From Pseudomonadota bacterium (GTDB lineage Bacteria; Pseudomonadota; Gammaproteobacteria; Burkholderiales; Burkholderiaceae_C): 49,981 nt of DNA. This document shows, in pieces, positions 30,336-40,305 of the stretch. The notes beneath the pieces are model-generated. The model was not told where the DNA came from. It made no database searches and worked only from the letters and a program-made list of their open reading frames with translations. The stretch covers positions 1 to 49,981 of the forward strand of contig CAUJHQ010000149.1 in NCBI GenBank assembly GCA_963204815.1, written 5' to 3'. The stretch's first letter is position 1, and every line of letters begins with the position of its first letter. Made by a program: the position numbers and the translations under genes.

Positions 30336-32576
30336 TCAGTCCGCCGTGCCTGCGGCCGCGGTGCCGCGCGCGGTGGCCGTCTCGCGCGCCCTGAAGCTGC
30401 GCCGCGCCACCCAGGCCAGCGCCAGCAGCGCCGCGGCCAGCAGCGCCAGCGGCCAGCGGATCGGCTGGTTCCATTCGGCGAGCTTCTTCGCGCGCAGCTC
30501 GGCATCGACGCGGTAGTACTTCGCCATGTCGCGGATCAGGATGCTGGGCTTGCCGTTGTGCACCCACTGCTGGAACGCGAGGCCGCCCCACGGGAAGTAG
30601 CCGAAGGCCCAGGGCGAGTCGCGCTGCACGACGGCGACCATCTTGTCCATCAGCGCCTGCTTCTCCGGGCCGTCGTCCAGCGTCTGCAGGCGGCGGTACA
30701 TCGCGTCGTACTCCGGGTTGTCGTAGTTGGCGTAGTTGTCGCCCTGGTTCTTCGAGCGGCCGATCGGGCCGTAGAGCAGGAAGAGGAAGTTCTCGGCGTC
30801 CGGGTAGTCGGCCAGCCAGCCGCCCCAGAAGATCTGGTGCTTGCCTTTCAGCGTCTTGTCCTGGTACTGGTTGAAGTCGGTGGCGCGGATCTCGAGCTGG
30901 ATGCCGAGCTTGGCGAACTGCTTGACCATCCAGTCGTTCTCGCTCTTGAACTCCGGCGTCAGCGCGCGCTGGAAGTCGTAGTTCAGCACCAGCGGCTTGC
31001 CGGTCTTCGCGTCGCGGCCGTCGGGGTAGCCGGCCTCGGCGAGCAGCTTCTTCGCGTCCTCGATCGGCCGGCGCACCGGCTTGCCGTCCTTCCAGACATG
31101 CGTGACCGGATTGTGGAACTCGCCCTGCCCTTCGCGCGAGCCGAACAGCCCCGGCGGCAGCGGCGAATGCGCGGCCACGCCGCCCTTGTGCTTGAAGATG
31201 CGGCCATAGCCCTCTTCCCAGTCGATCGCAATCGACAGCGCCTGCCGCAGCTTGCGGTTCTTCTCGGCCTGCTCGGGCGTGTCGCCCTTGCCGATGACCG
31301 GGTCGAGCATGTTGAAGCCGAGGTACCAGTTCGAGATGTCGGTCATCAGCGGGAACTGGAAGCCGCGCTCGTCGAACAGGCGCTTGACGTCGTCGGAGTC
31401 GTCGGCGTCGCTGCGGAACTTGACGCCCCACTCCGGGCGCTCGATCTCGGGCACGTCGAGGAAGCCCTGGCGGAATTTCTCCTTGCGCGGCGTTTCCTCC
31501 TTCTCGATCGTCACGTAGAGCGTGTCGATGAAGGGCATGGTCTTGCCGCAGTCGGCCAGCAGGCCGGCGGCCTTGTCCTCGGGCTGCCCTTCGCAGGGGT
31601 AGGGCTCGCCGCGGAAGTTCGGGTTGCGCTTCATCACGTGGCGGCGGTCGCGCACGAACTCGGCCATCATGTACGGCCCCGTCCCCACCGGCCACTGGTT
31701 CAGGCTGAGGCCGTTCTCGCTCATGCCGGGCTGGGCGTAGAACGCGTCGGCCTCCCAGGGAATGGGCGCCAGGAACGGCAGCGCCATCCAGTAGCTCCAT
31801 TGCTGGTACTTGCCCTTGAGCCGGATGCGCCAGGTGTACTTGTCCGGCGCGCTGGTGCCGGCCAGCGGCCACTGGCGGAAATCGAGGAACGGCTTGTCGC
31901 GGATGTCCTCGGGCAGGCCCTTCAGCAGCTTCGCGTCTTCGCGCTTGACGAGCTCGGCGTACTCCTTCAGGCCGATCACGTACTCGGAGAAGACGCCGAA
32001 CAGCGGCGTCTCGATGCGCGTGGTGCCGTGGCGCTTCAACGCATAGACGAAGTCTTCGGCGACGAGCTCGCGCGTGCCCTGGTGCTCGAAGTCGAACGGC
32101 GATCGCCTGTTGCCGAGCTGCTCGCGCGTCAGCGCGAGGTAGCGGTGGCGGCCCTGTTCGTCCTTCGCGAACGCGGGGTGCGGCTGGAAGCGCACGCCTT
32201 GCCGGATCGGCACGTCGTAGACGCTCTCGGCGATCTGCTCGGCCGGCGCATCGTCGGGCAACGGCTTGCCGTCCTTGTCGAGGTACTTCGGCTTCACCAC
32301 TGCGGCCGCCGACTTGGGCGTCAGCTCGTAGGGCCGCTTGAGGTAGTGGTAGCCGTAGGGCGGCTCGTAGATCTGGAAGGTGTAGGCCGACTCGGGGTTG
32401 GCGTAGGACGCCGTCGGGTCCAGGTAGCGCGGCGAGCGTTCGTCGAACGAATAGAACAGCGTGTTGCTGCGTTCGGCACCCGCCGGGTACGGGCTGTTGT
32501 CGCAGCCGGCGGCGACCAGCGCCGACAGCGCGGCCAGCCCCAGGCCAAGACGACGAACCCACGATGACCAGCGCAT
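30336..32576 (-). CDS. Peptide ABC transporter substrate-binding lipoprotein with C-terminal membrane span
   Basis: A 746-residue solute-binding protein of family 5. The ATG at 32576 (after a GGGAG ribosome site) gives a lipoprotein signal peptide with lipobox LVAAGC, so it is probably lipid-anchored on the periplasmic side. The domain contains the family traits QIYEPPYGYHYLKRPYEL, GTGPYMM and RQALSIAIDW. Unusually, a hydrophobic segment (about 710-730, PLALLAAALLALAWVA) followed by RRSFR suggests a C-terminal membrane anchor too. It heads the operon with both permeases and the fused ATPase. Confidence 0.88.
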   Translation of the reverse strand: MRWSSWVRRLGLGLAALSALVAAGCDNSPYPAGAERSNTLFYSFDERSPRYLDPTASYANPESAYTFQIYEPPYGYHYLKRPYELTPKSAAAVVKPKYLDKDGKPLPDDAPAEQIAESVYDVPIRQGVRFQPHPAFAKDEQGRHRYLALTREQLGNRRSPFDFEHQGTRELVAEDFVYALKRHGTTRIETPLFGVFSEYVIGLKEYAELVKREDAKLLKGLPEDIRDKPFLDFRQWPLAGTSAPDKYTWRIRLKGKYQQWSYWMALPFLAPIPWEADAFYAQPGMSENGLSLNQWPVGTGPYMMAEFVRDRRHVMKRNPNFRGEPYPCEGQPEDKAAGLLADCGKTMPFIDTLYVTIEKEETPRKEKFRQGFLDVPEIERPEWGVKFRSDADDSDDVKRLFDERGFQFPLMTDISNWYLGFNMLDPVIGKGDTPEQAEKNRKLRQALSIAIDWEEGYGRIFKHKGGVAAHSPLPPGLFGSREGQGEFHNPVTHVWKDGKPVRRPIEDAKKLLAEAGYPDGRDAKTGKPLVLNYDFQRALTPEFKSENDWMVKQFAKLGIQLEIRATDFNQYQDKTLKGKHQIFWGGWLADYPDAENFLFLLYGPIGRSKNQGDNYANYDNPEYDAMYRRLQTLDDGPEKQALMDKMVAVVQRDSPWAFGYFPWGGLAFQQWVHNGKPSILIRDMAKYYRVDAELRAKKLAEWNQPIRWPLALLAAALLALAWVARRSFRARETATARGTAAAGTAD

Positions 32577-32745
32577 GCGCGCACTCCCAAGGCCGCGCCC
32601 GCGGCACCCGGTGGGGCGCGGCAGACGTCGAATGAACAATGCCCCGAACACGCGCCCGCTTGTGGCCGGCAGCGCGACGAGGCGGGCCGGATTCTAGGGC
32701 GGCGGCCCACGCCTTCCGCTGCGGGCGAACCCCCGCAAACGGGCG

Positions 32746-34439
<1,694 letters not shown>

Positions 34440-34657
34440 TCACGCCCAGTCGGTTGCCGCAAGGCGGGTCCCGCCGCGGTCGGCGGGATCGCTCGGGATC
34501 GAATGTGGAGGCATGGACGGTATCGACACGACGGTTCCGCGACCCGATGAGGGTGGCCGAAGACGGTATCACGACTTTGCCGGCCGGCCTTACGCATCGG
34601 GGCACGGCTGCAGGACGACCCGCCCCGCGCACCCGCGCGGCCACCCGCGCCCGCAGC

Positions 34658-35299
34658 TCACCCGAAGTCCAGCAGCACCTTCATCGCCTGCGTGCGGTCG
34701 GCGGCCAGTGCGAACGCCCGCCCCGCGTCGCGGTAAGGCAGCGTCGACGAGATCAGCGGCTTCACGTCCACCAGCCCCTTGTTGAGCAGGTCCACCGCGA
34801 CCGCGAACTCCTCGTGGAAGCGGAACGCGCCGCGCAGGTCGAACTCCTTGGCGACGACGATCAGCGCGCCGATCGGCCCGCAGCCGGTGACGAGCACGCG
34901 CCGGCCCAGCAGCGGCCCGGCGCGGTTCACGGCATGCAGGGCCACGGACAGCGGCTCGGCCAGCGCCCCCTCGGCGTCGCTCACGGTGTCGGCGAGCCTG
35001 AAGGCCTGCCCCGGCTCGCAGACGATCTGCTGGCGAAAGGCGCCCTGCACGTGCGGCGTGCGCATCGCGCTGCCGTAGTAGCGCATGTCCAGGCAGTGGT
35101 TCTGCAGGCCCTGCTGGCAGTAGCGGCAGCTGCCGCAATGCCGGCTCGGGCTGATGGCCACGCGATCGCCGACCGCGAAGCCGGCGACGTCCGCGCCCAC
35201 CGCCTCGATGCAGCCGGAGATCTCGTGCCCCAGCACCATCGGCTCCTTGACCCGCACGGTGCCGAAGCCGCCGTGCTGCCAGTAGTGCAGGTCAGGCAA
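34658..35299 (-). pseudogene. Broken L-idonate-5-dehydrogenase-like alcohol dehydrogenase
   Basis: The 213-codon frame aligns by eye with zinc-dependent L-idonate 5-dehydrogenases (usual length about 340). It starts within the zinc-binding SDLHYWQHGG region, so the first 35-40 residues, including the catalytic-zinc Cys, are missing. The structural zinc cysteines (CGSCRYCQQGLQNHC) remain. In the cofactor domain GCGPIGALIVV runs straight into AKEFDLRGAFRFHEEF, which removes about 100 residues of the Rossmann fold without a frameshift (junction near 34852-34860). It cannot bind NAD normally. The only start near the break is a TTG. It marks the change from core to accessory genes. Confidence 0.8.
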
Positions 35300-35518
35300 C
35301 TCGGCTTCCGTCAGTGCGCGCGTCGACTTCGCGCGGGCAACTCGGCAGTCCGTGGGACACGACCGGACGGCAGTTGAGGCGCCCTGCCAGGCTGTCGACC
35401 TCTGCGCGAGCCTTCAACACGCGGGACGCGCTCGACCTCGCAGCCTCGGTACTTCAGCTCAGGTTCAACCGGCCAGCATCTTCGAAAGCCACATGACGCA
35501 AGGCAACGCGCTGCGTGG

Positions 35519-36082
35519 TCATTGCTTCACATGACACGCGCCGTCGGCACACGCCGACGCGCCATCGCGGCTTGTCGCCGCTGAAGCGGCATCCACCGCT
35601 TCGTTCGAAGGCGCCTCGGCAAGCAACTGCCCGATCACGGCACCGAGTTGCAGGTCGTCGATCTGGCCGAAGTGGCTCAGACGAACACGCCCCTCTGGGT
35701 CGAAGACCACCACGCTGGGCGTGCCTTGCAGGCCGTAGGCCTGCATGGTCAGCGGCACCGGGCCTTCGGGGGCCGCCTGGTCGACGCCGACCGGGAACGG
35801 AATCCTGTACTCGTCCAGGAACACGCGCAGGGCTCGTGGACCCATCACGTCGTGGTGCTCGAACACGGTGTGCAAGCCGATCACGCTCACGCGGTCCTGC
35901 GGGAACAGGCGGTGGGTACGCAGGGCCTGCGGCAAGCCGTGCGACACGCAGCCCGGGCACAGCATCTGGAAGGTGTGCAGCACCACGACCCTGCCGTGAA
36001 GACTCTCCAGGGTGACCGGCTGGGGCGAGTTGAACCACTGGCTGGCCTGCAAGGGCGGCGTGATGACGGCGGTGGTTTTCAT
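35519..36082 (-). CDS. Redoxin/AhpC-TSA-like thiol protein
   Basis: A 187-residue thioredoxin-fold protein. The N-terminal half contains VVVLHTFQMLCPGCVSHGLPQ, with a CPGC redox motif after the first strand, and TPSVVVFDPEGRVRLSHFG, the cis-proline region. A C-terminal tail of about 30 residues ends CADGACHVKQ and has two further cysteines that could act as resolving or metal-binding residues. No signal peptide is seen, so it is likely cytoplasmic. It is the last of three leftward genes after the AhpD-like protein. It could reduce peroxide or thiols; the substrate is unknown. Confidence 0.75.
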   Translation of the reverse strand: MKTTAVITPPLQASQWFNSPQPVTLESLHGRVVVLHTFQMLCPGCVSHGLPQALRTHRLFPQDRVSVIGLHTVFEHHDVMGPRALRVFLDEYRIPFPVGVDQAAPEGPVPLTMQAYGLQGTPSVVVFDPEGRVRLSHFGQIDDLQLGAVIGQLLAEAPSNEAVDAASAATSRDGASACADGACHVKQ

Positions 36083-36156
36083 GATGGGGCGCGATGTGGG
36101 AAGTGCCCGGCGCCACGCGGGCGCCAGGCGGGTTGGGTTGCTTCGTCGAATCAGGC

Positions 36157-36702
36157 TCAGGCGGCGCGGCGCAGCTTGACGGCGGGAAAGTCGACCGGCA
36201 CGGCGAACGCCACGTTGACGTAGTTGGTGAACAGATTCAAGGCCACATGGGCCAGGATCTCGACGATCTCTTCATCACCGAAGCCGACCGCACGCAAGGC
36301 CTGCACGTCGGCATCGCCCACCTGGCCGCGGTCATCGACGAGCTTGAGCGCGAAGCGCAGTGCGGCCTGCGTCCTGGCATCCGCCGACTCGCCGGCTTGC
36401 GCGTGCTGCATCTCTTCGGCGCTGGCGCCGGCCTTGCGGCCCAGTGCCGTGTGCGCCGCGAGGCAGTACTCGCAGGCATTGCGATCGGCCACCGCCACGG
36501 CGATCTGCTCGCCGAGCTTGGGCGCGATGACGCCGCCGCCCAAGGCACCGAAGGCCGACCACATGCTCTTCAGCGCGGCCGGTGAATTGGCCACGGCGCG
36601 GAACATGTTGGGGCTGGCGCCGAAAGCGGCATGGACCGAGTCGAGCAACGCCTTGCGGTCGGTGGTGGTGGCGTTTCGGTCGATGAGGGGAACGCGGTTC
36701 AT
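36157..36702 (-). CDS. AhpD-like carboxymuconolactone decarboxylase family protein
   Basis: A 181-residue all-helical protein with the AhpD peroxidase signature C-x2-C-x3-H (CEYCLAAH near residues 76-83) in the usual GEQIAVAVADRNACEYC context. Family members with this motif act as thiol peroxidases or reductases, while true 4-carboxymuconolactone decarboxylases lack the cysteine pair. It lies between the protoglobin (66 bases upstream) and the redoxin, which favours a redox or peroxide role for the group. Confidence 0.85.
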   Translation of the reverse strand: MNRVPLIDRNATTTDRKALLDSVHAAFGASPNMFRAVANSPAALKSMWSAFGALGGGVIAPKLGEQIAVAVADRNACEYCLAAHTALGRKAGASAEEMQHAQAGESADARTQAALRFALKLVDDRGQVGDADVQALRAVGFGDEEIVEILAHVALNLFTNYVNVAFAVPVDFPAVKLRRAA

Positions 36703-36767
36703 GGTGAGTCCTTCAGGTTGGGGTTGGTGAAATGGGACTGGATGGCGGATGGACCGGCATCGCAGAC

Positions 36768-37433
36768 TTAGAACTGGCCGTCGCGGACGTAGGGGTGGCT
36801 CCACAGGATGGTCTGCATCAACACCGACTTGACCCAGGCGGCGTGCATCTTCTCGACGTCCGCCGCTGCGGCGCCCTTCTTGGCCAGGAAGGGTTTGAGG
36901 GTGGTCGTCACGGGGATCGTCAGGGCCGACAGGTAGCGGAAGTTCACCAGCGGAACACTGTCGGCCCGGTCGGTCTTGTTCTTCCCGGGCGTGGTGTGAC
37001 GCAGGCCGATCTCGTATTGATAGTCCAGCCAGGCCTGGTCGTAGTTGGCGTCGGCCGTGTCGGTGATCCACCGAGCAAAGCGCTTGCGCACGGCGCCCAG
37101 GTAGGCACCGTCGGGGGCTCCGGTCCTGTTGTTCTTGAAGTAGACGACCAACTCCGGCGTCGATGCCACGAAGCCGTACCAGACATCGAGGATCGCCTCG
37201 GTCTGGTCGGCCAGGATCGCCTTGCTCATGCGCAGGTAGCGGATGTCCTCGTCGGTGAAGAGCAGCGTCTTCTTCAGCGACTCCAGATCGGCCGGCGTGT
37301 ACGGCGCCTTGGCCAGCGACTTCTGGCCCATCGTGTAGCCGGGAATGGCCGGTGCCGACTGGGCGATCGCATGCGACGCCGGGATGACCGCCAGCGCGGC
37401 GATCAGGGCGGCGGCCAGTGCTTGTGGCTTCAT
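36768..37433 (-). CDS. Protoglobin with signal peptide
   Basis: A 221-residue haem globin of the protoglobin type. The body, from IPGYTMGQ (residue 30), matches Methanosarcina protoglobin through FTDEDIRYL, LDVWYGFV, VRKRFARWI, YDQAWLDYQYEIGLRH and TLKPFLAKKG. The proximal haem ligand is H146 and the distal Trp-Tyr pair is W85-Y86. Before it lies a clear signal peptide of about 24 residues (KPQALAAALIAALAVIPASHA, cleavage near AIA-QS), so the globin is likely periplasmic. Known protoglobins are cytoplasmic. It could bind O2, CO or NO. It is the first gene of the leftward group, divergent from an AraC regulator. Confidence 0.88.
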   Translation of the reverse strand: MKPQALAAALIAALAVIPASHAIAQSAPAIPGYTMGQKSLAKAPYTPADLESLKKTLLFTDEDIRYLRMSKAILADQTEAILDVWYGFVASTPELVVYFKNNRTGAPDGAYLGAVRKRFARWITDTADANYDQAWLDYQYEIGLRHTTPGKNKTDRADSVPLVNFRYLSALTIPVTTTLKPFLAKKGAAAADVEKMHAAWVKSVLMQTILWSHPYVRDGQF

Positions 37434-37563
37434 GACTTCTCCTCTAGGTGGTTGGCGCAGGACGGGTGTGCCTGTGCGCTGGAGGGAAGTGTCGGGTCAA
37501 GACTTGTATGATTGGAACTGAATCGTCTACAAAACAATCCACTTCGTCCAGAACGAGCCGGCG

Positions 37564-38433
37564 ATGTCGTCAATCCCAACGGGGCCTGTGGACCGGCTCT
37601 CCGCGCTTCTCGAGCGCTTTCGCGTGCATGCGCACCTGTTCCACGCCGGACCCTTGTGCGGCGTCACGCACTTCGACGCCCAGGAGGGGCGTGCCTTCCT
37701 TCATGTGCTGCGCAGAGGCGAGATGGTGGTGACGCACCGGCCGCGCAGTGGCGCGCCGCGCAGGATCAAGGTCACCGAGCCGACCCTGCTGCTCTACCCG
37801 CGTCCCCTGGAGCACCAGTTCCACAATGCGCCCGCGGAAGGATCGGACTTCGTGTGCGCCACGGTGGACTTCGAAGGCGGAGTCCGGCACCCGGTGGTGA
37901 TGTCGCTGCCCGCGGTGGTGGTGCTGCCCTTGCGGTCGGTGGACGGCATCGAACAGACGCTGGCCTTGCTGTTCGCCGAGACCGAGCGCGTGCGCTGCGG
38001 TCAACGGCTGTTGGCCGACCGGCTGTTTGAAGTGCTGTTGCTGCAGGTGTTGCGCTGGCTGCTGGACCACCCGGAACACGGCGCCATGACCGAGGGGCTG
38101 ATCCATGGTCTGGCCCATCCCAAACTGGCCCGTGCACTGACGGCGATGCACGAGAGTCCGGGGGCCGCGTGGGCATTGGGGTCCATGGCCCAGGCTGCCG
38201 GCATGTCACGCAGTGCGTTTGCAGCCGAATTCAAGCTGCATCTCGGCGTGACCCCTGCCGACTACCTTCTGCGATGGCGTGTATCGCTCGCACAGTCGAT
38301 GCTCCTGGCGGGAAGCTCGATCAAATTGGCCAGCGAGAAGCTGGGCTACGCGAGTGCCGCCTCGTTCTCGCGGGCCTTCGTGCTGTCGGTGGGCCAGTCG
38401 CCCAGGGCCTGGCTGCAGGATCGCCAGGCCTGA
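37564..38433 (+). CDS. AraC-family transcriptional regulator
   Basis: A 289-residue regulator. The N-terminal half is a cupin of the AraC/Cupin_6 kind (DRLSALLERFRVHAHLF, FLHVLRRGEMVV). The C-terminal half has two helix-turn-helix motifs: LGSMAQAAGMSRSAFAAEFK and IKLASEKLGYASAASFSRAF followed by the GQSPRAWLQ motif. It is divergent from the protoglobin gene with a 130-base shared promoter region, so control of that group, perhaps by a small ligand or redox state, is likely. Confidence 0.9.
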   Translation: MSSIPTGPVDRLSALLERFRVHAHLFHAGPLCGVTHFDAQEGRAFLHVLRRGEMVVTHRPRSGAPRRIKVTEPTLLLYPRPLEHQFHNAPAEGSDFVCATVDFEGGVRHPVVMSLPAVVVLPLRSVDGIEQTLALLFAETERVRCGQRLLADRLFEVLLLQVLRWLLDHPEHGAMTEGLIHGLAHPKLARALTAMHESPGAAWALGSMAQAAGMSRSAFAAEFKLHLGVTPADYLLRWRVSLAQSMLLAGSSIKLASEKLGYASAASFSRAFVLSVGQSPRAWLQDRQA

Positions 38434-38452
38434 GCAAGGCAACCTTCTTGTG

Positions 38453-38499
38453 CCCGTCATTCCCACTTCAACGTCAACAGCCGGTCGCTCCTCATAGGT
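38453..38499. repeat. Direct repeat, left copy
   Basis: A 47-base stretch that aligns without gaps with 49381-49427, sharing CCCGTCA, TCCCACT, GTCAACAGC and TCATAGGT blocks; the two copies are in the same orientation 10.9 kb apart. It lies just after the AraC gene stop. I see no transposase. It may be the end of a lost mobile element or an attachment-site duplication. Confidence 0.6.
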
Positions 38500-38650
38500 G
38501 ACAGTCAGTGGGCCCGGTCAGGACCGGCCCCGAACCTGGCGCTCTTGCGTGAGGCGCCTTTGGCAGTAGAGTCGAGTTGAAGACTGCGCGCGAAAGCGCT
38601 GCGGCGATGGGTCGGCCCGGCTGACGGGTGGTGGGCCAGGAAGGAACTCC

Positions 38651-39721
38651 ATGGGGCATGCGCGCGACATCGAGTTCATCTCTTCTCGGGACGGCGTCCA
38701 GCTCGCCACCGCGCGCTACGGCGCCGGCCCGACGTTGATCAAGGCGGCCACGTGGCTGACGCACATCGAACGTGCCGCGCCCGGCACGATCCAGCAGGCG
38801 TTGATCGACGAGTTCGCGCCTCGATTCAGCTACGTCGAATACGACACACGCGGCTGCGGCCTGTCGCAGCGCCGGGTGGACGAACTGTCCTTCGAGGCCT
38901 GGGTGCACGACCTGGAAGCCGTGGCGGACGCACACGGCCGCGAGCCGTTCACGCTGCTGGGATTCACCTGTGCGGCCGGGGTCGCGGTCGAGTACGCGGC
39001 CAGGCATCCCGAGCGCGTGAGCCGGCTGATCCTGTTCGGCGGGTTCGCGACGTCGTACCACAGCACCAGCCATCCCGATCCGGCCATCCGCCGCGAAGGC
39101 GACCTGATGATCGAGCTGGCCGAGCTGGGCTGGGGCAACAGCTCGCCCGCGTTCCGGCAGGTCTTCGTCTCGCGCTTCCTGCCCGCTGCCACGCAGGCGC
39201 AGTGGATGGCCTTCGACGAGAAGCAGCGCACGACCGCGACGCCCGACGTGGCGGTGCGCTACCTGCGCGCGATGTACGGCATGAACGTCAAGGAGGCGGC
39301 CGCGCGGGTGCGCTGCCCGACGCTGGTGCTGCATCCGAAGGACGACGAGATGGTCAGGTTCGAGCAGGGACGACGTCTTGCATCGCTCATTCCCGGCGCG
39401 CGCTTCGTGCCGCTGGAGGGGCGCAACCACATCCCGTTCCCCGACGAGCCGGCCTGGCAAGGCTTCGTGCGGGAGACCCGGCGTTTTCTCGGCACGAACG
39501 ACGCGCCGGCCGGGCGCGCCGAGATTCGCTTGACCGAACGCCAGCTGGAGGTGCTGCGCCGGATCTCGTTCGGCCAGTCCGACAAGCAGATTGCGGCGGC
39601 GTTGGGGCTGAGCCCGCGCACCGTGGAGATGCACGCGGCGCGCGCCCTGCAGGCGCTCGGCTGCCGAACCCGCGCCGAGGCGGTGGGTCGCGCGTCCGAG
39701 CGCCGCATGTTCGTGGCCTGA
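38651..39721 (+). CDS. Alpha/beta-hydrolase-domain LuxR-type regulator
   Basis: A 356-residue fusion. Residues 1-280 form an alpha/beta hydrolase fold; residues 291-350 form a LuxR-type helix-turn-helix (LTERQLEVLRRISFGQSDKQIAAALGLSPRTVEMH). The triad is altered: the nucleophile elbow reads GFTCAAG, with T106 in place of the usual serine, while the acid (D231/D232 in HPKDDEMV) and H260 (GRNHIPF) remain. This suggests ligand sensing rather than catalysis, or a slow Thr esterase. It precedes the thioesterase and oxidoreductase genes on the same strand and probably regulates them. Confidence 0.85.
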   Translation: MGHARDIEFISSRDGVQLATARYGAGPTLIKAATWLTHIERAAPGTIQQALIDEFAPRFSYVEYDTRGCGLSQRRVDELSFEAWVHDLEAVADAHGREPFTLLGFTCAAGVAVEYAARHPERVSRLILFGGFATSYHSTSHPDPAIRREGDLMIELAELGWGNSSPAFRQVFVSRFLPAATQAQWMAFDEKQRTTATPDVAVRYLRAMYGMNVKEAAARVRCPTLVLHPKDDEMVRFEQGRRLASLIPGARFVPLEGRNHIPFPDEPAWQGFVRETRRFLGTNDAPAGRAEIRLTERQLEVLRRISFGQSDKQIAAALGLSPRTVEMHAARALQALGCRTRAEAVGRASERRMFVA

Positions 39722-39842
39722 CGCGCCACCGCCCTACCGGGATGCCCCGGTATCCACCAGACCGGCTACCGCAATCGGCCGACTGTCGCTCGCGCGGCGA
39801 CCCGTCGCAGACTCGCGGCACGACAGACTGCGGAGAACCAAC

Positions 39843-40301
39843 ATGGACGGACGCCCGCTGCAGGACGTGCGGAAGGTCCAGTGCTACGGATGCGGTGCCC
39901 TGAATGCGCACGGCATGCAGATCAAGAGCCACTGGGACGGCGGCGACGAACTGGTGTGCATCTGGCAGCCGCAGCCGTATCACATCGGCTATCCGGGCGT
40001 CGTCTACGGAGGAACGATCGCGTCGGCGGTCGATTGCCACGCGGTCTGGACCGCCTTGGCGGCCCGTTGTCGTGACGAAGGCTTCGACCTGGCGCATGAC
40101 TCCCTGCCCTTTGCGGTGGTGACCGGCCGCCTCAGCGTGAGCTTTCTCAAGCCGGCCGTCATCGACCAGCCGCTGGAGCTGAGGGCGAAAGTGGTCGACG
40201 CGGGGCCGCGTCGGGCCACCGTCGCGTGCCGCGTGCTGCAGCAGGGCAGCGAATGCGCAACGGCCGAGGTGGTGACGGTGCGCGTCGCCGCCATGGGGTG
40301 A
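39843..40301 (+). CDS. PaaI-like hotdog thioesterase
   Basis: A 152-residue hotdog-fold protein. CYGCGALNAHGM at the N-terminus and YPGVVYGGTIASAVDCHAVWTA (the GG-T/D-H segment of the active helix) are typical of acyl-CoA thioesterases of the PaaI/YbgC kind. It presumably cleaves a CoA ester in the cytoplasm. It lies four bases before the oxidoreductase gene, so the two are one operon, downstream of the hydrolase-LuxR regulator. The substrate is not predicted. Confidence 0.8.
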   Translation: MDGRPLQDVRKVQCYGCGALNAHGMQIKSHWDGGDELVCIWQPQPYHIGYPGVVYGGTIASAVDCHAVWTALAARCRDEGFDLAHDSLPFAVVTGRLSVSFLKPAVIDQPLELRAKVVDAGPRRATVACRVLQQGSECATAEVVTVRVAAMG

Positions 40302-40305
40302 CCCG

